64,000 nucleotides of DNA, from assembly GCA_039916305.1 (NCBI GenBank), contig JBDSLR010000040.1, positions 9,418 to 73,417 on the forward strand, in the 5' to 3' direction. The notes under the pieces are model-generated. The model saw only the letters and a list, made by a program, of their open reading frames with translations, ran no database searches and had not been told where the DNA came from. The DNA comes from JACMLD01 sp039916305 (GTDB lineage: Bacteria > Bacteroidota > Bacteroidia > Chitinophagales > Chitinophagaceae). The position numbers and the translations under genes were made by a program. Positions 44,211 to 53,647 of the stretch are shown here, one piece after another (the first letter of the stretch is position 1; the number at the start of each line of letters is the position of its first letter).

Positions 44211-46976
44211 ATGACAACATTATTTCAGAAAAAATCATTGCTTATTATCGCCGCTATCGTTGTGTCGGTAGTTGTTTTTTTATACAGTACCAGCCGGCAA
44301 ACAATCGATTATAACACGCAGGTCAAGCCCATCTTCAACAAAAATTGTATTACTTGCCATGGTGGTGTGCGGCGCAAGGCCGGCTTCAGCCTGCTGTTCA
44401 GGTCGGAAGCGCTTGCTAAAACCGAATCAGGTAAGCCAGCCATTATACCCGGAGATCCGGACCACAGCGAAATGATCCGCCGGCTTACTCTAAAGGATCC
44501 GGAAGAGAGAATGCCTTACCGTCATGAACCATTGTCTGCCAAAGAAATTGCTGTTTTACGTGACTGGGTGAAACAGGGCGCAAAATGGGGCGATCACTGG
44601 GCTTATGTGGCCGTGCAACCAACGCCTGTGCCCGCACAAAGAAAACTATCGGGGTTCTTTGGATCATCAAAAGAAGACTGGGCCAAAAACGATATTGATT
44701 ATTTTATACTGCAGCAATTACAGGAGAAAAAACTTACCCACTCACCAGAGGCTACTAAAGCTACTTTGCTGAGAAGGGTGAGCCTTGATATTATAGGAAT
44801 GCCTGCTGCTGACCAGCTCGCGCAGCAATTTTATGCTGATAAAACAGGCAAGGCTTATGAAAATGCTGTCGACAGTTTACTGGCTTCACCGAATTATGGA
44901 GAAAAGTGGGCGGCCATGTGGCTGGATCTTGCACGTTATGCCGATACCAAAGGATATGAAAGGGATGATGCACGTACCATCTGGCGCTACCGCGACTGGC
45001 TAATCAACGCTTTTAATGAAAATAAGCCCTACGATAAATTCTTGACCGAACAGCTAGCGGGGGATCTGCTGCCCAATCCGTCAGACGCACAATTGATAGC
45101 TACGGCCTTTCACCGCAATACCATGACCAATGATGAAGGCGGAACAGATAATGAAGAGTTCCGCACCTCGGCTGTGCTTGACCGTGTGAACACTACATGG
45201 GAAGCACTTATGGGTACAACTTTTGCCTGCGTGCAATGCCATAGCCATCCCTACGATCCTTTCCGGCACGAAGAATACTACCAGTTTGCTGCTTTCTTTA
45301 ACAATACCAGGGATGAAGATACCTATGCTGATTATCCTTTGCTGCGCAGCTTCAACGATTCTGCCAATGAAGAAAAAGCCAAATTGAATACCTGGTTGCA
45401 GCAATATGCAGATCCTGCCCAGACAAGCGCTATCAACCAATTTTTAAGAACCTGGCAGCCGGCCATCAATTCTTTGTATTGCGATCAGTTTGTAAACAGT
45501 GAGCTGAATGATACCAAGTGGGCGGCATTCCGTAATAATGGCCAGGTACGCCTGCCCCATACCAATCTCAATAACAAAACAGAACTGATCTACCGCTACC
45601 GGTCTGCTGTGCCCGGCGGCCTGTTTCAAATACATGCCGACAGACCTGATGGACCAGTCATTGTTTCCATACCGGTAGCCGTTTCAAAAGATGGCTGGCA
45701 GATAGCCGCTGCGCCCGCAGCAGCCATCGCGGGGGTACATGATTTTTATCTGACTTATACCAATAAAAACCTCAGGAAGCCGGAAGATACCGGCATCACT
45801 TTCGACTGGTTTTATTTTACCGATCCCTTTCCGGGCGCACAGCAACCCGGTTATGAAGAAGCCAAAAAACGATACTGGGGATTGATGACCATGCAAACGC
45901 CCACTACCCCGGTGATGGCAGAGAACCCTGATGGTATGCAGCGTCTTTCCCATGTTTTTGAACGGGGTAACTGGCTGGTGAAAGGAGCGGTGGTTACAGC
46001 TGCAGTGCCACGTGCACTTAACCCAATGCCGGCCAATGCACCTATGAACAGGCTGGGACTGGCCATGTGGCTGACCAGCAAACAAAATCCACTCACTGCA
46101 AGAACCATGGTAAACCGTTTATGGGAACAATTATTTGGTACCGGACTGGCAGAAACACTGGAAGATTTGGGTACCCAGGGCATACAACCCACACACAAAG
46201 CATTGCTGGATTATCTTTCTTATAAGTTTATGTATACCTATAACTGGGATGTAAAAAAGCTATTAAAAGAAATAGTAATGTCTGCTACCTACCGGCAGGA
46301 TTCACGGGTTTCAAAAGAAGAACTGGAGAAAGATCAGGCCAACAAATATTATGCAAGAGGGGCGCGGGTGCGTTTATCTGCCGAGCAGATCCGCGACCAG
46401 GCACTGCGCATAACAGGATTAATGAGTAATAAAATGTATGGCCCCAGTGTAATGCCTTTTCAACCAGATGGTATCTGGCGCTCACCTTACGACGGGCGGA
46501 AATGGGAACTGAGTACAGGCGAAAATAAATACCGGCGTGCAGTATATACGTACTGGAAAAGGACGGCGCCTTATCCGTCCATGATGTCGTTTGATGGCGT
46601 GGCGCGGGAGGTATGTACACCCAGGCGTATACGCACCAATACACCCTTGCAGGCGTTGGTGAGCCTGAATGATGATGCCTATCTTGATATGTCAAGAAAA
46701 CTGGCGCTGCGGTTGCAAACAGCGTTGCGGGGCAATACGCAGCAGCAGATTACTATTGCATATGAGCGGGCAACCGGCCACGGCATACAAGCGCCGGCGC
46801 TGGCTACACTGATGAAATTATATACCTCAGCGTTGCAAAAATTTAATAACAGTAATTCCAATGCCTGTGAAATGGCGGGCGGCGCTTTGGGCAAAGAAGA
46901 TACTGCGCCAGTAGCGGCGCTGGTGGTAGTAATAAATACCGTGTTGAATTTGGATGAAGTAGTGACCAAGAACTAG
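44211..46976 (+). CDS. Planctomycete-type cytochrome protein: PSCyt1 - DUF1549 - DUF1553
   Basis: 921 residues from ATG 44211, giving an N-terminal membrane helix (about 9-26); in-frame upstream starts to 44106 lack one. Haem-binding PSCyt1 domain first (about 35-110; Cys46, Cys49, His50 in NCITCHGG, followed by GDPDHSEMIRRLTLKDPEERMP). DUF1549 follows (about 150-370; LPNPSDAQLIATAFHRNTM, CVQCHSHPYDPF with a second CxxCH), then a beta insert (about 430-590) and DUF1553 (about 610-900; RLGLAMWLTSKQNPLTARTMVNRLW, TNTPLQALVSLNDDAY). Abundant in Planctomycetes and Verrucomicrobia; function unknown. Next to DUF1501, its usual partner. Confidence 0.9.
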   Translation: MTTLFQKKSLLIIAAIVVSVVVFLYSTSRQTIDYNTQVKPIFNKNCITCHGGVRRKAGFSLLFRSEALAKTESGKPAIIPGDPDHSEMIRRLTLKDPEERMPYRHEPLSAKEIAVLRDWVKQGAKWGDHWAYVAVQPTPVPAQRKLSGFFGSSKEDWAKNDIDYFILQQLQEKKLTHSPEATKATLLRRVSLDIIGMPAADQLAQQFYADKTGKAYENAVDSLLASPNYGEKWAAMWLDLARYADTKGYERDDARTIWRYRDWLINAFNENKPYDKFLTEQLAGDLLPNPSDAQLIATAFHRNTMTNDEGGTDNEEFRTSAVLDRVNTTWEALMGTTFACVQCHSHPYDPFRHEEYYQFAAFFNNTRDEDTYADYPLLRSFNDSANEEKAKLNTWLQQYADPAQTSAINQFLRTWQPAINSLYCDQFVNSELNDTKWAAFRNNGQVRLPHTNLNNKTELIYRYRSAVPGGLFQIHADRPDGPVIVSIPVAVSKDGWQIAAAPAAAIAGVHDFYLTYTNKNLRKPEDTGITFDWFYFTDPFPGAQQPGYEEAKKRYWGLMTMQTPTTPVMAENPDGMQRLSHVFERGNWLVKGAVVTAAVPRALNPMPANAPMNRLGLAMWLTSKQNPLTARTMVNRLWEQLFGTGLAETLEDLGTQGIQPTHKALLDYLSYKFMYTYNWDVKKLLKEIVMSATYRQDSRVSKEELEKDQANKYYARGARVRLSAEQIRDQALRITGLMSNKMYGPSVMPFQPDGIWRSPYDGRKWELSTGENKYRRAVYTYWKRTAPYPSMMSFDGVAREVCTPRRIRTNTPLQALVSLNDDAYLDMSRKLALRLQTALRGNTQQQITIAYERATGHGIQAPALATLMKLYTSALQKFNNSNSNACEMAGGALGKEDTAPVAALVVVINTVLNLDEVVTKN

Positions 46977-47306
46977 TATTGAGTACAAGAAATGATGGCA
47001 TAATCAAACCCGAAGGGTTGAAATTAATACAGGGAGTAATGATGCGTGTATCCGCACAATACATAAAACTATAGCCGGTGCAAACCCGAAGGGTTGGTAT
47101 TAATATAGAACAATTGACGTTGAAGCAGTCAACCCTGAAGGGGTGACATCATTGCCCGCTATTAAGGAGGGCGGTGTTTTATAAATGGTCAATAATGAAC
47201 GAATGACTGGCTCAAAAAAATCTTTACGGCTATTGTAAATTATTATTCAAAAAATGAAACACCGGTGCAGGTCTTAATACTTTATACTGATTACAAAATA
47301 CGTTAG
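46977..47306. other. Repeat-bearing spacer between the DUF1553 and DUF1501 genes
   Basis: 330 non-coding bases, about half taken up by three REP-like palindromes (47005-47145). The last 80 bases before the DUF1501 start hold no exact -7 box. Confidence 0.5.
47005..47145. repeat. Three REP-like small palindromes
   Basis: CAAACCCGAAGGGTTG occurs at 47005-47020 and again at 47081-47096, each followed by ATTAATA-type sequence. A variant, CAACCCTGAAGGGGTG, is at 47130-47145. Each unit is a small AACCC-GAA-GGGTT palindrome. They resemble repetitive extragenic palindromes found scattered in Bacteroidota genomes. No associated transposase is in this window. Confidence 0.65.
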
Positions 47307-48812
47307 ATGACACAAAAGGAATTACAGTATCAGCGATTGGTAAAGGAAGCTACTAACGCTTACCTTCAGTTGCATACGCGGCGGCATTTTTTAAAAGAAA
47401 GTGCCATGGGTCTTGGTGCACTGGCCATGGGTTCTTTGTTTGGCTGTGGCAGCAATACCGGTGCCACCAATCCTGTTGTGTTTGATGCAGCGCATCCGCT
47501 GTCGCCTAAAACACCCATGTTTCCCGGGCGTGCAAAATCTGTTATCTACCTCCACATGGCGGGAGCGCCTTCGCAATTAGAGCTCTTCGATTACAAACCG
47601 GAATTAATGAAGCTGGATGGGCAGGATTGTCCGCAGTCTCTGCTGGAAGGAAAGCGGTTTGCATTTATACGGGGTGTGCCAAAGATGCTTGGGCCACAAT
47701 CAAATTTTAAGCAGCGCGGACAGAGTGGTTTATGGATAAGCGATCATTTGCCGCATCTTTCCACCGTAGCAGACGAGATAACGCTTTTAAAAGCGGTTAC
47801 CACTGATCAGTTTAACCATGCCCCTGCGCAATTACTGATGCATACGGGTTCGCCACGTTTGGGAAGGCCGAGTATGGGCAGCTGGGTTACGTATGGATTG
47901 GGAACAGAAAACCAGAACCTGCCGGGTTATGTGGTATTGACTTCTGGTGGCAGAAACCCGGATGCTGGTAAAAGTGTTTGGGCCAGTGGTTTTTTACCCA
48001 GCGTTTACCAGGGGGTGCAATGCCGCAGCGAAGGCGATCCGGTACTCTTTATAAATGATCCCAACGGTATGGACCGCGATCTCAGAAAAGCGTCTATAGA
48101 TGCCATTAATGAAGTGAATGAACAGCAATACGAAGATTACAAAGACCCGGAAATTTTATCGCGCATTGCGCAGTATGAGATGGCGTACAAGATGCAGATA
48201 TCAGTGCCTGAGGTAATGAATATAAATGATGAACCGCAATACATCCACGATATGTACGGCACCAAACCGGGCAGCGGCAGTTTTGCAAACAATATTTTGC
48301 TGGCGCGGAAACTGGTAGAAAAAGGTGTGCGGTTTGTTCAGTTGTTTGATTGGGGCTGGGACAGCCATGGTACCAGCGCCGGCGATGCAGTTGATATTGG
48401 GCTGGTCAATAAATGCCGGCAGGTAGATAAATCAATTACTGCATTGTTATTGGATCTGAAGCAGCGTGGTATGCTGGAAGATACCCTGGTAGTCTGGGGT
48501 GGCGAATTTGGCAGAACACCGATGCAGGAAAACCGCGGTGGCAAAACCATGCCATTTAAAGGCCGTGATCACCATACCGAAGCATTTACCATGTGGATGG
48601 CCGGGGGTGGTATAAAAAAGGGATACAGCTATGGAGAAACGGATGAGATTGGTTATGGCGCCATCAGCGGTAAAACCACACCGTTTGATATACAGGCCAC
48701 TATATTAAACCAGCTGGGTTTTAACCATGAAGAATTTACTTACCAGTACCAGGGGCGTCCATTCAGGCTAACCGATGTAGCGGGAAATGTGATCAATGAT
48801 ATTATAGCGTGA
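47307..48812 (+). CDS. DUF1501 domain protein (Tat-exported, sulfatase-like fold)
   Basis: 501 residues. The N-terminus has a Tat-like motif (Arg25-Arg26 in HTRRHFLKES), a hydrophobic stretch and FGC (Cys47), so it may be a Tat-exported lipoprotein. The DUF1501 domain covers the rest: KSVIYLHMAGAPSQLELFDYKP, SDHLPHLSTVADEITLLKAV, FNHAPAQLLMHTGSPRLGRPS, VVWGGEFGRTPMQE, GRDHHTEAFTMWMAGGG. DUF1501 belongs to the alkaline phosphatase/sulfatase superfamily, and the His/Asp-rich motifs could bind metal, but no activity is established. It accompanies DUF1553 proteins in most genomes that carry them. Confidence 0.9.
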   Translation: MTQKELQYQRLVKEATNAYLQLHTRRHFLKESAMGLGALAMGSLFGCGSNTGATNPVVFDAAHPLSPKTPMFPGRAKSVIYLHMAGAPSQLELFDYKPELMKLDGQDCPQSLLEGKRFAFIRGVPKMLGPQSNFKQRGQSGLWISDHLPHLSTVADEITLLKAVTTDQFNHAPAQLLMHTGSPRLGRPSMGSWVTYGLGTENQNLPGYVVLTSGGRNPDAGKSVWASGFLPSVYQGVQCRSEGDPVLFINDPNGMDRDLRKASIDAINEVNEQQYEDYKDPEILSRIAQYEMAYKMQISVPEVMNINDEPQYIHDMYGTKPGSGSFANNILLARKLVEKGVRFVQLFDWGWDSHGTSAGDAVDIGLVNKCRQVDKSITALLLDLKQRGMLEDTLVVWGGEFGRTPMQENRGGKTMPFKGRDHHTEAFTMWMAGGGIKKGYSYGETDEIGYGAISGKTTPFDIQATILNQLGFNHEEFTYQYQGRPFRLTDVAGNVINDIIA

Positions 48813-48889
48813 CGCAATTATACCGGTAATTCTTTTACGCATTTATGTGCCTTGTATCTCTGCAGGAATTGAAAACCTGAATATTACTT

Positions 48890-49822
48890 ATGTCAATCAA
48901 CAGAAGAAAATTTCTAGGACTTACCAGCGCTGCCAGTACCTCCCTGTTGTTATCATCCCTGGATAGTGTGTCTGCTGCCAATAAACCCGCTGCTCATATG
49001 TCCAATGGGTTTGAATTAAAAATGTTGAACACCAACTGGGGCTTTGCTGGTACTGTAGACGCGTTTTGTGCAAAAACAAAAATGGAAGGGTATGATGGTA
49101 TAGAAATGTGGTGGCCGCTTAATAAAAAAGATCAGGATGAATTATTTGCAGCATTAAAAACGCATCAGCTGGAAGTAGGTTTTCTTTGTGGCGGATCGCA
49201 AAGCAACCCGGCAGAACACCTGGCAGCATTCAAAAAAATGATTGATGCGGCAGCCAGTAATACTATACTGCGCCCCTTGTATATCAATTGCCATTCCGGC
49301 CGGGATCATTTTACGTATGAGCAAAACAAACTTTTTATTGATCACACAACTGCCCTGGCCAAACAAAGTGGCCTGCTTATTTGCCATGAAACACACCGCT
49401 CCAGGATGCTGTTTGCAGCGCATGTCAGCAGGGGCTTTATAGAAAAGAACCCGGAATTGAAACTCACTTTTGATGTTTCGCACTGGTGCAATGTGCATGA
49501 GACATTACTGCAGGATCAAAAAGAAACAGTAGACCTGGCGCTGTCAAGGGTAGAACATATTCATGCACGTATTGGCCACCCCGAAGGACCGCAGGTAAAC
49601 GATCCGCGGGCGCCGGAATGGGAAGCGGCCGTAAAGCAACATCTTGACTGGTGGGATAAAGTGATAGAGCGTAAAAAAAGAAATGGTGAAAGAATGACGA
49701 TACTCACTGAGTTCGGCCCGCCGGATTATATGCCCACGCTACCTTATACCCGCCAGCCGTTGGGCGATCAGTGGGCAATAAACGTGCATATGATGAAGTT
49801 GTTGAGAAAGCGATACCTGTAA
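48890..49822 (+). CDS. Tat-exported sugar isomerase/epimerase-like TIM-barrel protein
   Basis: 310 residues. Tat signal MSINRRKFLGLTSAAS (Arg5-Arg6), then an AP-endonuclease-2/xylose-isomerase-like barrel (about 45-300). Candidate metal or catalytic residues lie at strand ends: GYDGIEMWWP (Glu), NCHSGRDHF, ICHETHRSRM (His-Glu), LTFDVSHWCNVHE (Asp, His), HIHARIGHPEG and ILTEFGPPDY (Glu), matching the usual Glu-His-Asp-Glu layout of this superfamily. Export to the periplasm is unusual for a sugar isomerase but typical for members next to DUF1501/DUF1553 genes. The substrate is unknown; the context suggests a free sugar or a ketosugar. Confidence 0.85.
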   Translation: MSINRRKFLGLTSAASTSLLLSSLDSVSAANKPAAHMSNGFELKMLNTNWGFAGTVDAFCAKTKMEGYDGIEMWWPLNKKDQDELFAALKTHQLEVGFLCGGSQSNPAEHLAAFKKMIDAAASNTILRPLYINCHSGRDHFTYEQNKLFIDHTTALAKQSGLLICHETHRSRMLFAAHVSRGFIEKNPELKLTFDVSHWCNVHETLLQDQKETVDLALSRVEHIHARIGHPEGPQVNDPRAPEWEAAVKQHLDWWDKVIERKKRNGERMTILTEFGPPDYMPTLPYTRQPLGDQWAINVHMMKLLRKRYL

Positions 49823-49947
49823 CTGGCAGGATAAACCAATAGAAAAAGTAATATCTTTTATAATAAATTGAATATATAAAATGCTTGTGTTGCTGGCTTA
49901 GCACGTGTTGCCCGCAGCTACCAGCTTATAGCTAACCGCTTTCTTCT

Positions 49948-51351
49948 ATGTCTGAATTTATTGGCCGCTTTCATCCGGTACTGGTACATCTTCCCATCGG
50001 GATTTTGTTGCTTGCCTGCTTTTTTCAGTTATTGTCAGCAAAAGAAAAATATGCTGGTATCCGGCCCGCCATTGGCATCATGTTATTTTGGGGCATGCTA
50101 AGCGCCATCGCTTCCTGCATCAGTGGCTACCTGCTCTCTGGCAGTGGTGAGTATGACGCAGACCTCGTGGGCAAACACCAATGGCTGGGCATCAGTGTGG
50201 CGGCAGTAGCTGTTATTTATTACTGGCTGTATCAGCGCAAGACCATTATCAAATACAGGCGGGCATTTCCGGTGCTCTTGATTATTCTTATTACGGTAAC
50301 CGGCCATCTCGGCGGATCGCTTACCCATGGCAGTGACTACCTCACTGGGTCATTTAAAAGTTTAGTAGATACAGTGGTTATAAAAAAGCCCATCCCCAAT
50401 GTGCAGGAAGCGGTTGCTTACACAGATATTATTCAACCTTTATTGCAAAGCAAATGCTATAGTTGCCATGGTGCCAACAAACAAAAAGGAAAATTGAGGA
50501 TGGATCAAACGGACTTGCTGTTGAAAGGCGGTAAGGACGGGATTATTATAGAACCAGGCAAAGCAGCTGTAAGCGAAATGATAAAACGGATTTTGCTGGA
50601 AAAGGCAGACGAACACCATATGCCGCCAAAAGAAAAGCCACAATTGTCGGAAAAGGAAATTGCATTGCTGCATTGGTGGATTGCCAGTGGCGCTTCATTC
50701 GATAAAAAAACAAAAGACCTGGCACAGACAGAGCAGATAAAGCCTGTTCTATTGTCCCTGCAAAATGAAGTGGCCGAGAAAAAGGCCATTGCAGCTGTGC
50801 CTGCTACACCGGTAGAGAAAGCAGATGAAGCAGCCATTAAAAAATTAAAAGACAGCGGCGTAGTGGTAATGCCGGTAGCCGCAGGCAGTAATTACCTGAT
50901 GCTGAGTTTTGTTGCGGCGGCAACTGCTACCAACGAAACTATTCAGTTAATACTTCCCCTGAAAAAACAGGTAATCTGGTTAAAACTGAACAGTACAAAA
51001 ATCACCGATGCAGCTATGAAAACAGTAGCGCAGTGCAGCAATCTCCGCCGGCTTGAACTGGCGAATACGGGCATTACTGATGCTGGCCTCAGTAACCTGG
51101 CAAACCTCCAGCAACTACAATCTTTAACCCTGGTCGCTACAAAAATTACAGCAGCAGGTTTGCTGCAGCTAAAAAATCTGAAACAACTGCAGGGCATTTA
51201 TTTTTACCAGTCTGCCGTAAAAAATACGGATTGGGATATGCTGACGAAAAACTTCCCAACAGTAAAGCTGGATTCAGGTGGCTACCAGGTACCATTATTT
51301 GCAACTGATACCATGCTGGTACAGCCCCCCAAACGCCCGGACGTAAAATGA
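49948..51351 (+). CDS. Membrane protein: DUF2231-like helices - PSCyt1 haem domain - leucine-rich repeats
   Basis: 467 residues. Four N-terminal helices (about 11-30, 40-63, 80-95, 107-122) with FHPVLVHLPIGILLL, the start typical of DUF2231 membrane domains. Then a periplasmic planctomycete-type cytochrome c domain (about 155-245) with one haem site, Cys170-x-x-Cys173-His174, then EPGKAAVSEMIKRIL and HHMPPKEKPQLSEKEIALLHWW. A leucine-rich-repeat segment closes it (about 315-445; WLKLNSTKITDAAMKTV, LRRLELANTGITDAGLSNL, LQSLTLVATKITAAGLLQL). It probably passes electrons between the membrane and periplasmic partners. It overlaps the next gene by 4 bases (ATGA). Confidence 0.87.
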   Translation: MSEFIGRFHPVLVHLPIGILLLACFFQLLSAKEKYAGIRPAIGIMLFWGMLSAIASCISGYLLSGSGEYDADLVGKHQWLGISVAAVAVIYYWLYQRKTIIKYRRAFPVLLIILITVTGHLGGSLTHGSDYLTGSFKSLVDTVVIKKPIPNVQEAVAYTDIIQPLLQSKCYSCHGANKQKGKLRMDQTDLLLKGGKDGIIIEPGKAAVSEMIKRILLEKADEHHMPPKEKPQLSEKEIALLHWWIASGASFDKKTKDLAQTEQIKPVLLSLQNEVAEKKAIAAVPATPVEKADEAAIKKLKDSGVVVMPVAAGSNYLMLSFVAAATATNETIQLILPLKKQVIWLKLNSTKITDAAMKTVAQCSNLRRLELANTGITDAGLSNLANLQQLQSLTLVATKITAAGLLQLKNLKQLQGIYFYQSAVKNTDWDMLTKNFPTVKLDSGGYQVPLFATDTMLVQPPKRPDVK

Positions 51352-53609
51352 AAAAATATATTTTTTGCCTGATCATTTTTATTGGCAGCCTGGCAGCAGC
51401 ACAGCCAAAGCCTGCCTATAATCTTGTGTTTGATTCCATGGCTACACGCTGGGATGAAGGCATTCCATTGGGTAACGGCTGGCTTGGTGCCCTTGTCTGG
51501 AAAAAGGATAACAGGATCCGGCTTTCACTTGACAGGGTAGATTTATGGGATGACCGTCCCATGCCCGAAATTGATAAACTCAAATTTAGCTGGGTTGTTG
51601 AGAAAGTAAAATTAAATCAATACGACTCCGTACAGCAAATAGGCGATGAACCGTATGAAAAATATGCGGCACCAACAAAAATTCCGGGTGCTGCCATGGA
51701 GTTTGATTGTAGCAGATTTGGCAAAGTAATTTTAAATAAACTGGATCTCGCAACCGCGCTAAGTACCATCAAATTTGAAAACGGGGTATCCTTTTTCAAC
51801 TACGTACATGCGTCCAGGCAAACCGGTTATTTTGGCTTTGAAAATTTACCGGCTGCTGATATTTACCCGGAGCTGATGCTGCCTGCTTATAATGGTGGCC
51901 CAACAGCTACAACCAGCAACAGCGTGCAAGGGCAGGGGCTTGAACGACTGGGCTACAAAAAAGGATATGTAACAAAAACGGCTACCAGTATCCGTTATCA
52001 TCAACCCACCTGGAATGGTCATTACTATGAGGTACTGGTGCAGTGGAAAAAAATCTCTTCAGGGCATATCATCGGGCAATGGACTATCTCCAATAACCAG
52101 TCCGCGGTCTTGCCGGTGCTGAATGCCGCTTTAAAAGAACCTACCGGATGGGATGCCCATCTTGCCTGGTGGAAAAACTATTGGAGCAAGTCTGCTGTTA
52201 TGGTGCCGGATGAGCAATTGCAGAAACAGTATTATTTAGAAATGTATAAGTTTGGCTGTGTGGCGCGCAGCAATACACCGCCTATCTCGCTACAGGCTAT
52301 CTGGACAGCCGACAATGGCAACCTGCCACCGTGGAAGGGAGATTATCACCATGATTTAAATACGCAGCTGAGTTACTGGCCGGGCTATACCGGTAATCAC
52401 CCCGACTTAACCGCCTCTTATACCAACTGGCTATGGAAAATAAAATCAGTGAATAAGAAATGGACAAAAAATTATTTTGGGGTGCAGGGATTAAATGTGC
52501 CAGGCGTAACCACAATCAGTGGTAAAGAAATGGGTGGATGGATACAATATTCCATGAGCCCTGCAACCGCCGCATGGGTGGCGCAACATTTTTACTGGCA
52601 GTGGAAGTATACAATGGATAAAAACTTTTTTTCCACGAAAGCGCAGCCATATTTCAAAGAGGTTGAAAAATTTTATTCAGGGATGCTTAAGCCAGCCGAT
52701 GGCAACAATAAGCAACTTGGTTTTCCATTAAGTTCAAGTCCGGAGTACCACGATAATTCAATTAAGGCCTGGTTTACCCGTTTTACCAACTACGATCTTG
52801 CGTTGATTAAAAACTTTTACAAAGCTGCACGGGAAATTGAAAAACAAACTATTGAAAGTAAAGACGCCCATAAATTAATTAGGGGGGAGGGACTATTACC
52901 TGATTATGATATCAATGAAACTGGTCTTACCATCGCACCGGGGCAAAACCTGGATGAATCGCACCGGCATCATGCGCAGCTAATGGCTATATACCCATTG
53001 GGTTTATTGAGTCCTGGTGATAATGTACAAAATGACATTATTAAAAAATCATTGAACTGGCTGGCAAAAAAAGGAACCCGTAACTGGTGTGGTTATTCTT
53101 TCAGCTGGGCCGCCTGTATTTATGCAAGGGCCAAAGAAGCCGATAGTGCAACGGGTATGCTGAAAATTTTTGCAACTAATTTTTGCTCGCCCAATAGTTT
53201 TCATTTAAATGGTGATCAGCAGGGTGGACAATATTCTTCCTTTACTTACCGGCCATTTACGCTGGAAGGCAATTTTGCCTTTGCACAGGGCATACATGAA
53301 ATGCTGATACAAAGTTACAATGGTTACATAGAAATATTTCCCGCTGTTCCTAAGGTATGGAAGGATGTGTCGTTTGATCACCTAAGAACAGAAGGCGCGT
53401 TTCTTGTATCAGCAAAAAGAGGGAGCGGTCTTACTGATGAAGTGCGTATTACTGCAACAGTGGCAGGTGAACTCCGGCTAAAAATGCCTTTCAAAACATG
53501 GATAGTCAAGGGCATTGGCCGGCAACAAATACATAATAATGAAAATAGCATTGCCTCCGTAATTTTGAAGAAAGGCCAAACCATTGTTTTTAAAAATGGG
53601 TACGAATAA
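51348..53609 (+). CDS. GH95-like glycoside hydrolase with altered catalytic residues
   Basis: 753 residues with a signal peptide (MKKYIFCLIIFIGSLAAAQP). GH95 architecture: N-terminal beta domain (about 25-265, RWDEGIPLGNGWLGALVW), then an (alpha/alpha)6 barrel (about 280-660) and a beta cap. Conserved: PPWKGDYHHDLNTQLSYWP, SSSPEY (Glu466, equivalent of the general acid), HRHHAQLMAIYPLG (539 onward), NWCGYSFSWAACIYARAKE. Differences: the Asn-x-Asn pair that orients the base reads Asp336-Leu-Asn338, and the Asp base in IDGNFG reads Glu640 in TLEGNFA. Alpha-L-fucosidase or related alpha-L-galactosidase activity is therefore uncertain. Translationally coupled to the upstream gene (ATGA overlap). 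Confidence 0.85.
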   Translation: MKKYIFCLIIFIGSLAAAQPKPAYNLVFDSMATRWDEGIPLGNGWLGALVWKKDNRIRLSLDRVDLWDDRPMPEIDKLKFSWVVEKVKLNQYDSVQQIGDEPYEKYAAPTKIPGAAMEFDCSRFGKVILNKLDLATALSTIKFENGVSFFNYVHASRQTGYFGFENLPAADIYPELMLPAYNGGPTATTSNSVQGQGLERLGYKKGYVTKTATSIRYHQPTWNGHYYEVLVQWKKISSGHIIGQWTISNNQSAVLPVLNAALKEPTGWDAHLAWWKNYWSKSAVMVPDEQLQKQYYLEMYKFGCVARSNTPPISLQAIWTADNGNLPPWKGDYHHDLNTQLSYWPGYTGNHPDLTASYTNWLWKIKSVNKKWTKNYFGVQGLNVPGVTTISGKEMGGWIQYSMSPATAAWVAQHFYWQWKYTMDKNFFSTKAQPYFKEVEKFYSGMLKPADGNNKQLGFPLSSSPEYHDNSIKAWFTRFTNYDLALIKNFYKAAREIEKQTIESKDAHKLIRGEGLLPDYDINETGLTIAPGQNLDESHRHHAQLMAIYPLGLLSPGDNVQNDIIKKSLNWLAKKGTRNWCGYSFSWAACIYARAKEADSATGMLKIFATNFCSPNSFHLNGDQQGGQYSSFTYRPFTLEGNFAFAQGIHEMLIQSYNGYIEIFPAVPKVWKDVSFDHLRTEGAFLVSAKRGSGLTDEVRITATVAGELRLKMPFKTWIVKGIGRQQIHNNENSIASVILKKGQTIVFKNGYE

Positions 53610-53647
53610 TACAACGGTGTTTTTTATAAACTGTATAAATCTTACAT

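Noticed and set aside
47005..47145. Possible CRISPR array
   Set aside because: Only three short, partly different palindromes with unequal spacing (76 and 49 bases) and no cas genes nearby.
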